A stretch of 64,000 nucleotides of DNA from the NCBI RefSeq assembly GCF_003335675.1, contig NZ_QPHL01000015.1, positions 186,001-250,000 of the forward strand, read 5' to 3'. Positions 35,873 to 43,014 of the stretch are shown here, piece by piece. The position numbers and the translations under genes are program-made. Numbering within the stretch: position 1 is the first letter of the stretch; every line of letters starts with the position of its first letter. Under the pieces are notes generated by a model. The model ran no database searches. It saw nothing but the letters and a program-made list of their open reading frames with translations, and had not been told where the DNA came from. Origin of the DNA: Winogradskyella sp. KYW1333. Lineage in GTDB: Bacteria; Bacteroidota; Bacteroidia; Flavobacteriales; Flavobacteriaceae.

Positions 35873-37363
35873 ATGGCAAGCAAAAAACGGATAAATGTAG
35901 TTTGGTTAAAGCGTGATTTGAGACTTCAAGATAACGAAGCCATTTCCAATGCCTTAAAAAGTGGCAAACCTACTCTTCTACTCTATGTCTTTGAGCATAT
36001 TCTATTAAATGATGGGCATTACAGTGAACGACACTTTAACTTTATAAAGGAATCAATTAGAGATATCAATGAACAACTTAAGCTATATAATACCAAGGTT
36101 TTAGTAGTTATAAATGATATACAGAGCACTTTCAATATCATACAAGAATTCTATAAAATTGATACTATATATTCTCATGTTGAAACCGGGTTACTCATAA
36201 CCTATAACAGAGATAAAGAAATTACACGTTACTGCAGAAATAACCTTATAGAGTGGATTGAATCTAAAAATAATGGTGTTGAACGAGGTTTGGTAAATCG
36301 CGATAATTGGTTTGAAAACTGGGAAAGCTACATGTATCAACCACAAGAGGTATTTCAACCAAAGGAGAGTCAATTGTTATTTATTGATAAGATTCTAGAA
36401 TTAGAAAGTGTATTAAAAGAGACTGATTTAAGTACACCTAAAGACACACCATTTCAAAAAGGCGGAAGTACAATAGCCTGGAAATATGCTAATTCTTTCT
36501 TTGAGGACAGGCATGAAGATTACATGTTCAATATTTCTAAACCTGAAGCATCAAGAAGTAGTTGTAGTAGATTATCACCTTACATTGCATGGGGAAATGT
36601 TTCTATTCGCCAAATATTTCAAAAAGGTCAAGAACTAAAAAATAAGACTTCAGATAAACGCCATATTGGTGCCTTTTTATCACGATTACGCTGGCAAGCA
36701 CATTTTATTCAGAAGTTTGAAATGGAACACACCATGGAAAATGCCAGTGTAAACAAAGGCTATCATAAACTTAAGAAAAGTATATCAGAAGACTACCAAA
36801 AGGCTTGGCGTGAAGGGCAAACTGGTTTTCCACTAGTAGATGCAAGTATGCGCTGTCTAGTAGAAACGGGTTATATTAATTTTAGGATGCGTGCTATGCT
36901 GGTGTCATTCTTTACGCATATATTATGGCAACCTTGGCAAGATGCTACGGAACATTTATCACAGCAATTTTTAGATTTCGAGCCAGGGATTCACTTTCCG
37001 CAACTGCAAATGCAAGCAGGTGAAACTGGTATAAATAATCTCAGAATTTATAATCCAACCGTTAATAGCCTGAAACACGATCCAGATGCTCTTTTCATCA
37101 AAAAATGGGTCCCTGAACTTACCCATTTAGATATACCTTTTATACATGAGCCTTATCTTATGACAGAGTTAGAACAAGGCTTATATTATTTTAAATTGGG
37201 CAAAGATTATCCAAATCCTATTGTCGATATTAAGGAAAATCGAAAGCGTGCCAGTGAAATTCTCTGGAATATGAAAGAAGATCCGGAAGTAGTGAAAGAA
37301 AGTTTTCGCATTTTAAAACGACATACTCTACAAGACAGAAATCGAATGCTTCGTAATGAGTAA
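35873..37363 (+). CDS. Cryptochrome/photolyase family protein, third paralogue
   Basis: A 496-residue photolyase-fold protein. The antenna domain begins [17 protein letters not shown] and the FAD domain contains [62 protein letters not shown] and [17 protein letters not shown]. It is longer than class I enzymes and has the [11 protein letters not shown] variant that marks a separate Bacteroidota/proteobacterial group; whether it repairs CPDs or acts as a photoreceptor is not settled by sequence. It starts directly after the stop of the FeS-type homologue, and is the last gene of operon I. Confidence 0.85.
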   Translation: MASKKRINVVWLKRDLRLQDNEAISNALKSGKPTLLLYVFEHILLNDGHYSERHFNFIKESIRDINEQLKLYNTKVLVVINDIQSTFNIIQEFYKIDTIYSHVETGLLITYNRDKEITRYCRNNLIEWIESKNNGVERGLVNRDNWFENWESYMYQPQEVFQPKESQLLFIDKILELESVLKETDLSTPKDTPFQKGGSTIAWKYANSFFEDRHEDYMFNISKPEASRSSCSRLSPYIAWGNVSIRQIFQKGQELKNKTSDKRHIGAFLSRLRWQAHFIQKFEMEHTMENASVNKGYHKLKKSISEDYQKAWREGQTGFPLVDASMRCLVETGYINFRMRAMLVSFFTHILWQPWQDATEHLSQQFLDFEPGIHFPQLQMQAGETGINNLRIYNPTVNSLKHDPDALFIKKWVPELTHLDIPFIHEPYLMTELEQGLYYFKLGKDYPNPIVDIKENRKRASEILWNMKEDPEVVKESFRILKRHTLQDRNRMLRNE

Positions 37364-37415
37364 TTTCAAAAAAAAGCAGTCATATTCCTACAATCATAAT
37401 TCTCTGTTAATTTTT

Positions 37416-37456
37416 GTTTAACTATTTATTATAAAAGTTAAACATTTGTATATTTA
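37416..37456 (+). promoter_or_regulatory. Operator/promoter of photolyase operon II: GTTTAAC-N14-GTTAAAC
   Basis: GTTTAAC (37416-37422) and GTTAAAC (37437-37443) are an inverted pair with a 14-nt spacer, the same spacing as at 27923-27950. TATATTTA (37449-37456) fits 7/8 of the -7 consensus and begins 6 nt after the last half-site, against 7 nt in the other promoter. The start codon of the first gene is at 37464, so the leader would be very short. Confidence 0.65.
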
Positions 37457-37463
37457 CATAGAT

Positions 37464-37895
37464 ATGATTCTTAATACGACACATTATAACTTTGACCATA
37501 AACAGATTATCGCTGATTTAGTAGGAGGTTCCTTTAGTTTGGTACAGAAATTGAAAATGAAAGGTATAGGCTCAAAACGCATGATTATTGATGAAGTTAG
37601 CCCTAATATGCAGACTATGATGAATAGGGTTTCTGATATTAATTATGCAAATATAGAGCTCAGACCAAAAGGTATTTTAGTAATGATTAACCAAGGTTTA
37701 AAAAACTTTACATGGATTATACCATACTATCAGTTAGTTATTTATAAGGTAAATGGTTCTAGTTTGCATGCTCAGGGTCGTTTTATCCATTTTAGAAATA
37801 GCAAAACTTTCAAGGAGAACAAAAAATTCTTTGATAAGCTATTAGATGAGAAAGTAAAGTATGATATGCAATATGCGATACCTGAATTTATATGA
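37464..37895 (+). CDS. Conserved hypothetical protein of the photolyase cluster (143 aa)
   Basis: About 143 residues from the ATG at 37464; a TTG at 37446 would add six residues but lies in the promoter region. The protein is soluble-looking, with an N-terminal helical part (FDHKQIIADLVGGSFSLVQKLK) and a beta-rich C-terminal half (ILVMINQGLKNFTWIIPYYQLVIYK ... GRFIHFRN) that recalls a PH-like fold. No known motif. It is the first gene of operon II, directly behind the shared operator, and overlaps the DUF2805 gene by 4 bp. Function unknown. Confidence 0.75.
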   Translation: MILNTTHYNFDHKQIIADLVGGSFSLVQKLKMKGIGSKRMIIDEVSPNMQTMMNRVSDINYANIELRPKGILVMINQGLKNFTWIIPYYQLVIYKVNGSSLHAQGRFIHFRNSKTFKENKKFFDKLLDEKVKYDMQYAIPEFI

Positions 37896-38164
37896 ATTTA
37901 GAACTAAAGGATATTGATCGCATAATTGAAATGGCTTGGGAAGACAGAACACCTTTTGAAGCAATTACATTTCAGTTTGGTTTAAAAGAGCAAGAAGTCA
38001 TTGAGCTGATGCGCAAAGAAATGAAACCTAGCAGTTTCAGAATGTGGAGAGAACGAGTTCAAGGAAGAGCAACCAAACACAGTAAAAAAAGAACGTTTGA
38101 CAAAGGCAGATTTAAATGTTCGCGTCAAAGAACAATAACAAATAACTCTATTTCAAAACGTTAA
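37892..38164 (+). CDS. TIGR03643 / DUF2805 small protein
   Basis: A 90-residue basic protein. The first 70 residues (LKDIDRIIEMAWEDRTPFEAI, GLKEQEVIELMRKEMKPSSFRMWRERVQGR) match the TIGR03643/DUF2805 family, a helix-turn-helix-like small protein that regularly accompanies photolyase genes, as DUF2256 does. The C-terminal tail is basic and of low complexity. It could bind nucleic acid, but this has not been shown. ATGA overlap with the preceding gene shows coupling. Confidence 0.85.
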   Translation: MNLELKDIDRIIEMAWEDRTPFEAITFQFGLKEQEVIELMRKEMKPSSFRMWRERVQGRATKHSKKRTFDKGRFKCSRQRTITNNSISKR

Positions 38165-38219
38165 CACGTGCTTTGATTTAAGCTTGGAGTACTTAAAGAC
38201 AGCACATAAAAAAGATGCT

Positions 38220-38912
38220 ATGAACACAGAAGCAATTTCCAAAACAAATGGTCACAAACTTAATGGATTTACCCATGAAGATATTGGAGACGACCATTTA
38301 TTCACAAGTTTAGAGACACCAATGAAAGCTAATGCTTTCGATATGTCTAACCACGAGAAGAAAAATCGAATTTCCATATTATTTTCAGAAATAATGGATG
38401 TTTTAGGTTTAGATTTAACGGACGATTCATTAAAAGGCACACCAGACCGTGTAGCAAAAATGTATGTTGAAGAAATATTTTCAGGTTTAGATCCTGAGAA
38501 TAAGCCAAAAGTAGCTTTGTTTGACAACAAATACCAGTACAATCAAATGCTAGTTGAAAAAAACATTACGTTTTATTCAAACTGTGAGCATCATTTTGTA
38601 CCAATAATTGGAAAGGCACATATAGCATACAAGTCTTCAGGTAAGGTTATTGGATTGTCCAAATTAAATCGTATAGTACAGTACTATGCTAAACGTCCGC
38701 AAGTTCAAGAGCGATTAACTAATCAAATTGCCAACGAACTAAAAACAGTTTTAGAAACAGAAGATGTGGCGGTTATAATTGACGCCAAACATCTTTGTGT
38801 TTCATCAAGAGGTGTTAAAGATGATACATCTGCGACAGTAACGACTTATTATGGTGGAGAGTTTAATACACCAGAGAAAATTTCAGAATTACAAAATTAC
38901 ATAAACAATTAG
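38220..38912 (+). CDS. folE: GTP cyclohydrolase I
   Basis: About 230 residues from the ATG at 38220; an in-frame TTG at 38184 would add 12. The zinc and substrate motifs are NCEHHFVPI, with Cys and His ligands, GLSKLNRIVQYYAKRPQVQERLTNQI and HLCVSSRGV, all complete. FolE turns GTP into 7,8-dihydroneopterin triphosphate, the first step of folate and pterin synthesis. An N-terminal extension of about 50 polar residues precedes the catalytic core. Its place among photolyase genes suggests supply of the folate antenna (MTHF) used by DASH and class I enzymes, or of a pterin; this is inference from context. Confidence 0.93.
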   Translation: MNTEAISKTNGHKLNGFTHEDIGDDHLFTSLETPMKANAFDMSNHEKKNRISILFSEIMDVLGLDLTDDSLKGTPDRVAKMYVEEIFSGLDPENKPKVALFDNKYQYNQMLVEKNITFYSNCEHHFVPIIGKAHIAYKSSGKVIGLSKLNRIVQYYAKRPQVQERLTNQIANELKTVLETEDVAVIIDAKHLCVSSRGVKDDTSATVTTYYGGEFNTPEKISELQNYINN

Positions 38913-38914
38913 CT

Positions 38915-39142
38915 ATGGATATTTTAGAAAGAGCAACAGAATTTGAAAACAGAAAGTTTTCTTTTAAGACAACAAGTGATAGAATTTTAGCAGCTAGAGA
39001 AGCCAAAGAAATCATCCTAGGTGTTAATGAAGTATACAAGCAGAAAAAAGACGCAAAACTTATGGAATTAATGAAGCGTTTAACTGTTATAAAACAAAAA
39101 ATAGAAAAACGACTAAAAGGTCGTCCCCTAACCGCAGCGTAA
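38915..39142 (+). CDS. Small helical conserved hypothetical protein (75 aa)
   Basis: A 75-residue, highly charged protein that looks wholly alpha-helical (FSFKTTSDRILAAREAKEII, LMELMKRLTVIKQKIEKRLKG). It starts 2 bp after folE and ends 3 bp before the SDR gene. No known motif. The frame is supported by an ATG start and continuous spacing within the operon. Function unknown. Confidence 0.7.
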   Translation: MDILERATEFENRKFSFKTTSDRILAAREAKEIILGVNEVYKQKKDAKLMELMKRLTVIKQKIEKRLKGRPLTAA

Positions 39143-39145
39143 GCA

Positions 39146-39832
39146 ATGAGCAGATTAATAGTGATTGGAGGAAGCAAAGGTATAGGCAATGCAATTGTCT
39201 CGTCTTTGCTTTCTTCTTATGATGAAATAGTAAACATCAGTAGAACCGAACCGATACAAACGGCAGGTAATTTAACGCATTACAATTGCGATATATTAAA
39301 TGACGAATTACCAGAAATAGATTCTGCTGACGGCCTAGTGTATTGTCCTGGAAGTATCAACCTTAAACCCATAAACCGTTTAAGTATTGATGATTTTAAA
39401 AATGATTTTGACATAAACGTTCTGGGAGCAGTAAAGGCAATTCAAAAGTATTTGCCAGCACTTAAAAACGGAAACAAACCGTCAGTAGTATTATTTAGTA
39501 CTGTGGCAGCTAAATTAGGAATGCCATTTCATGCTAGTGTAGCGGCTTCAAAATCAGCAGTAGAAGGACTTACCAAATCACTTGGAGCCGAATTAGCACC
39601 TACAATACGGGTTAATGCAATAGCGCCAACGGTAACTGATACAGATTTGGCTTCGAAGCTATTGCGTAATGAACGAATGATAGAAAACATGAATGAGCGT
39701 CATCCGCTTAAAAAATATTTACAACCACAAGAAGTGGCTGATATGGCTGCATTTTTATTATCTGATAAGGCCGCGTCTTTATCAGGACAAATTTTTGAAA
39801 TGGATTGCGGAATAGTAAGTTTTAAACTTTAA
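39146..39832 (+). CDS. Short-chain dehydrogenase-like protein lacking the catalytic Tyr
   Basis: A 228-residue SDR fold. The cofactor loop is GGSKGIG (residues 8-14), N91 lies in DINVLGAV and S118 in LFSTVAA. The classical YxxxK site reads V132-A-A-S-K136, so the catalytic Tyr is Val, while Lys is kept. The rest (GLTKSLGAELAPTIRVNAIAPT) is typical. It may have lost dehydrogenase activity, use another residue, or serve as a binding protein. It lies in operon II between the 75-residue protein and glutathione peroxidase, with 3-4 bp gaps. Confidence 0.85.
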   Translation: MSRLIVIGGSKGIGNAIVSSLLSSYDEIVNISRTEPIQTAGNLTHYNCDILNDELPEIDSADGLVYCPGSINLKPINRLSIDDFKNDFDINVLGAVKAIQKYLPALKNGNKPSVVLFSTVAAKLGMPFHASVAASKSAVEGLTKSLGAELAPTIRVNAIAPTVTDTDLASKLLRNERMIENMNERHPLKKYLQPQEVADMAAFLLSDKAASLSGQIFEMDCGIVSFKL

Positions 39833-39836
39833 AAAA

Positions 39837-40376
39837 ATGAACCCATTAAAAGCCTTTGTTAGCACACTAACAGGAACTGAAAGTGATGTTGTTGAAAATG
39901 CAACAAAATCGATCTATGATATTGAAATAAACAGTTTAATCGGTAATCCTATAAATCTATCAGAGTTTAAAGGAAAGAAATTATTATTTGTAAATGTTGC
40001 TTCTAAATGCGGATTTACCCCACAATATAAAGAACTTCAAGAGTTAAGCGATTACTACAAAAATCAATTGGTAGTTATTGGTGTGCCTTGCAACCAGTTT
40101 GGGAGGCAAGAACCCGGCAATTCAGACCAAATTCAGGAGTTTTGCCAAGTCAATTATGGTGTTTCGTTCTTAATTACAGAAAAGATTGACGTAAAAGGTT
40201 CTAACCAGCACCGACTCTATGCTTGGCTAACAAAAAAGTATATAAATGGTAGACAAAACTCTTCAGTGAAATGGAATTTCCAGAAATATCTAGTTGACGA
40301 AAACGGTGAGTTTCTAGATTACTTTTATTCTATTACCAAACCGTTTAACGATAGAATCCTAAAATATTTAAAATAA
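39837..40376 (+). CDS. Glutathione peroxidase-like (Cys) peroxidase
   Basis: A 179-residue thioredoxin-fold peroxidase. The peroxidatic residue is C58 in NVASKCGFTPQ (Cys, not selenocysteine); the Gln is in CNQFGRQEPG, which also holds a second Cys suitable as resolving residue, and the Trp/Asn pair is in VKWNFQKYLVD. Such non-seleno enzymes usually take electrons from thioredoxin and reduce lipid or organic hydroperoxides. The first 25 residues are an extra N-terminal segment with no clear signal peptide. Its place in the photolyase operon fits a role against light-driven peroxidation. Confidence 0.92.
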   Translation: MNPLKAFVSTLTGTESDVVENATKSIYDIEINSLIGNPINLSEFKGKKLLFVNVASKCGFTPQYKELQELSDYYKNQLVVIGVPCNQFGRQEPGNSDQIQEFCQVNYGVSFLITEKIDVKGSNQHRLYAWLTKKYINGRQNSSVKWNFQKYLVDENGEFLDYFYSITKPFNDRILKYLK

Positions 40377-40382
40377 TCTATT

Positions 40383-40553
40383 ATGTTCGGTTTATTCAAG
40401 AAAACGACAAAATTGGAGAAATTGCAAAAGCAGTATGAGAAATTAATGGCAGATTGGCACAAACTATCTACGACTAACCGTACGGAAAGTGATAAAAAAT
40501 ATGCCGAGGCACAGAAAATACTGGACCAGATAGAAGTTTTGAAACCAGAATAG
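40383..40553 (+). CDS. Lacal_2735-type small helical protein
   Basis: A 56-residue protein beginning MFGLFKKTTKLEKLQKQYEK and continuing as one or two charged helices with an SDKKYAEAQKIL segment. It fits the small Lacal_2735-like family of flavobacteria, which has no known function. The ATG is 6 bp after the peroxidase stop and the stop is 2 bp before TspO. It was recognised by reading the gap between the two larger genes. Confidence 0.8.
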   Translation: MFGLFKKTTKLEKLQKQYEKLMADWHKLSTTNRTESDKKYAEAQKILDQIEVLKPE

Positions 40554-40555
40554 GT

Positions 40556-41020
40556 TTGAAGCAAATCCATTATATCATATTATTTTTAATTCTCAATTTT
40601 GTTGGACTAGCACTCGGCAATTTCTTTATGGGAGATGGCCCCAATGGCATATGGTATAACAGCCTTAATAAAGCATCTTGGACACCACCAGGTTGGGTTT
40701 TTCGTGTTGTTTGGACACTAATAATGATATGTTTTTCCATTTACCTGTCATTTTTATTTTCTCTAAGAAAATCCAAATACGTTACAACCATATACGGCAT
40801 CGCTTTATTACTTAATATAAGTTGGAATTATTTGTTCTTTAACCAGCATTTTACAAGTATTGCGCTATATAATCTCATTGCATTAGCTTTGGTTATCATA
40901 TACTTATTTATAAGTTTTGGTGATGATGAATTAAGCAAAATGAGATATCTGCTAGTGCCATATATATTATGGCTGTGTATTGCAATATCTCTAAACGGCT
41001 ATGTTGTTTTGAATAACTAG
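40556..41020 (+). CDS. tspO: TspO/MBR-family membrane protein
   Basis: A 154-residue five-helix protein. The family signature is WYNSLNKASWTPPGWVFRVVWTLIM, followed by NISWNYLFF. TspO proteins bind porphyrins and can degrade them in light, and in other bacteria they link tetrapyrrole level or stress to gene expression. The only start that keeps the first helix is the TTG at 40556; the next in-frame Met would cut it away. It lies 2 bp after the Lacal_2735 gene and 2 bp before the SRPBCC gene. TspO with photolyases and a peroxidase fits a photo-oxidative stress regulon. Confidence 0.9.
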   Translation: MKQIHYIILFLILNFVGLALGNFFMGDGPNGIWYNSLNKASWTPPGWVFRVVWTLIMICFSIYLSFLFSLRKSKYVTTIYGIALLLNISWNYLFFNQHFTSIALYNLIALALVIIYLFISFGDDELSKMRYLLVPYILWLCIAISLNGYVVLNN

Positions 41021-41022
41021 AA

Positions 41023-41484
41023 ATGAAAATATTTACCCTACATAAAAAACAAAAATTACCTATTTCATTAGATGAAGCATGGGCTTTTTTGTGTAATCCT
41101 GCAAATCTCTCAAAGTTGACACCTCAAGAAATGAATATGAAAATTATTTCTGGTGCTGATAGACCAATGTATGCTGGTCAAGTAATACAATATAGTGTAA
41201 GACCAATACCAGGATTTAGAACTCAATGGGTGAGCGAAATCACTCAATACAAGGACAAAACGTATTTTATTGATCTCCAATTGTATGGCCCTTATGCCTT
41301 TTGGCACCACAAACATTTTGTACATAAAATAGAAGGTGGTGTAGAAATGGAAGATATTATTGACTATAAAGTTCCTTTTGGAATACTTGGCAGGCTTTTG
41401 CATCCGGTTTTGGTGAAACCAAAACTTGAAGGTATTTTTAACTACAGAAAAGAACAACTCGAACAACTTTTCGGAACCTATTAA
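41023..41484 (+). CDS. SRPBCC-fold ligand-binding protein
   Basis: A 153-residue START-like/SRPBCC protein (LPISLDEAWAFLCNPANLSKLTPQEM ... FRTQWVSEITQYKDKTYFIDLQLYGPYAFWHHKHFVH). The family forms a deep cavity for hydrophobic ligands; members of this type, sometimes labelled cell-division-inhibitor-like, commonly lie next to photolyase genes. No catalytic residue is evident. Gaps to TspO and the photolyase are 2 bp each. Confidence 0.85.
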   Translation: MKIFTLHKKQKLPISLDEAWAFLCNPANLSKLTPQEMNMKIISGADRPMYAGQVIQYSVRPIPGFRTQWVSEITQYKDKTYFIDLQLYGPYAFWHHKHFVHKIEGGVEMEDIIDYKVPFGILGRLLHPVLVKPKLEGIFNYRKEQLEQLFGTY

Positions 41485-41486
41485 CA

Positions 41487-42791
41487 ATGCAAACACCTTT
41501 AAGTATATTTTGGTTTAGACGAGATCTTAGATTAGACGATAATATTGGTTTATATAATGCCTTAAAAAGTGGGCAAAATGTTTTACCAATTTTTATTTTC
41601 GATTCTGAAATTTTAGAAAAATTACCGAGAGATGATGCTCGTGTCACTTTTATACATGATACACTTCAAAGCATAAGAGAAAAACTTCAGAGTGATTTTG
41701 GGAGTAGTATTGCGATCTTTCATGGTAAACCAATTGATATTTATAAAAATCTGATTAAAGAATATAACATAACAGAAGTATTCACCAATCACGATTATGA
41801 ACCCTACGCAACGGAAAGAGATACTCAATTAAAAACACTTTTAGAATCAGAAAATATTGCCTTCAATACGTTTAAAGACCAAGTCATATTTGAAAAGGAC
41901 GAGGTCGTTAAAAAAGACGGAAATCCTTATGTAGTCTACACACCTTACATGAGAACCTGGAAGGAAAAATTTAAAACTATCAACTTTAAATTTTGTCCGT
42001 CTAAGAAAGAACTAAACAATTGTGTAAAAAACATCAACCTTCCGAATTTAAGTTTAGAAGATATAGGATTTACAAGATCCAATCAACCTATTAAACCTTA
42101 TGAGGTTACTCCAAGGTTAATCCAAGAATATGAAGCTACTAGAAACTTTCCGGCTAAAGATACAACATCACGTTTAGGACCTCATCTAAGATTCGGTACT
42201 GTGAGTATCAGAAAAATGGTTGACAAAGCCATACAAGAAAAGAACGAAATATTTTGGCAAGAGCTTATCTGGCGCGAATTTTTTATGCAAATTCTATGGC
42301 ATTTTCCTCATACAAAAGATCAGTCTTTTAAACCTAAATACGATAGGATTGAATGGCGAAATGATGAAGATGAATTCAAATTATGGTGCCAAGGTAAAAC
42401 AGGCTATCCATTGGTTGATGCAGGTATGCGACAATTGAATGAAACTGGATTTATGCACAATCGCGTTCGTATGCTGGTTGGTAGTTTTTTGTGTAAACAC
42501 CTACTTATTGATTGGCGTTGGGGCGAAGCTTATTTTGCAGAGAAGTTACACGATTATGAAATGGCAAGCAATGTTGGTAATTGGCAGTGGGTAGCTGGTT
42601 CTGGTGTAGATGCAGCGCCTTATTTTAGAATATTTAATCCTACGTCACAAATTCAAAAATTCGATAAGAATTTAGAATACATAAAAAAATGGGTGCCAGA
42701 ATTTCAGGAACTCATATATTCAGAAAAAATGGTAGAGCATAAAATGGCAAGAGAACGCTGCTTAACTACTTATAAAGCCGCATTGAATTAA
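41487..42791 (+). CDS. phrB: Class I deoxyribodipyrimidine (CPD) photolyase
   Basis: A 434-residue photolyase with the antenna domain start IFWFRRDLRLDDNIGL and the FAD/DNA domain motifs TSRLGPHLRFGTVSIR, FWQELIWREFFMQIL, GYPLVDAGMRQLNETGFMHNRVRML, WRWGEAYFAEKLHDYEMASNVGNWQWVAGSGVDAAPYFRIFNP. These match class I CPD photolyase closely. It splits cyclobutane pyrimidine dimers using blue light and reduced FAD. It is the last gene of operon II and is followed by a palindrome and a terminator. Confidence 0.95.
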   Translation: MQTPLSIFWFRRDLRLDDNIGLYNALKSGQNVLPIFIFDSEILEKLPRDDARVTFIHDTLQSIREKLQSDFGSSIAIFHGKPIDIYKNLIKEYNITEVFTNHDYEPYATERDTQLKTLLESENIAFNTFKDQVIFEKDEVVKKDGNPYVVYTPYMRTWKEKFKTINFKFCPSKKELNNCVKNINLPNLSLEDIGFTRSNQPIKPYEVTPRLIQEYEATRNFPAKDTTSRLGPHLRFGTVSIRKMVDKAIQEKNEIFWQELIWREFFMQILWHFPHTKDQSFKPKYDRIEWRNDEDEFKLWCQGKTGYPLVDAGMRQLNETGFMHNRVRMLVGSFLCKHLLIDWRWGEAYFAEKLHDYEMASNVGNWQWVAGSGVDAAPYFRIFNPTSQIQKFDKNLEYIKKWVPEFQELIYSEKMVEHKMARERCLTTYKAALN

Positions 42792-42872
42792 CATAAAAAC
42801 TGTATTAATCTAAATAAATTAACTTTTTTTTGAATTTTTAGACAATAAATAAAAAATAGATGCGTTATGCTA

Positions 42873-42894
42873 TTCAAGACGTTAACGTCTTGAA
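42873..42894. repeat. Perfect 22-bp palindrome
   Basis: The half TTCAAGACGTT is followed directly by its reverse complement AACGTCTTGAA with no spacer. It lies about 80 bp after phrB and before its terminator. With no loop it is less likely to be a terminator than a protein-binding site or a cruciform. Confidence 0.7.
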
Positions 42895-42922
42895 CTGAAA
42901 ATAACCATTTCAAAAACAATTT

Positions 42923-42950
42923 AAAAGCTCTGATGTGCCTCAGAGCTTTT
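42923..42950 (+). terminator. Terminator of photolyase operon II
   Basis: AAAAGCTCTGA pairs perfectly with TCAGAGCTTTT around the loop TGTGCC. It works for plus-strand transcripts leaving phrB; the T-run is only four, inside the stem. Confidence 0.8.
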
Positions 42951-42962
42951 GCTTTATTCAAA

Positions 42963-42990
42963 AAAAGCTCCAAGTCATCTTGAAGCTTTT
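42963..42990 (-). terminator. Terminator of murA
   Basis: On the minus strand AAAAGCTTCAAG and CTTGGAGCTTTT pair with one mismatch around the loop ATGA, followed by a T-run. It lies 25 bp after the murA stop. Both this and the operon II terminator share the AAAAGCT core. Confidence 0.8.
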
Positions 42991-43014
42991 AATTTCATGT
43001 ATTTCTGATTAATA

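Noticed and set aside
39846-40376. Selenocysteine glutathione peroxidase
   Set aside because: The active position is a normal Cys codon (TGC) and no SECIS-like element is needed.
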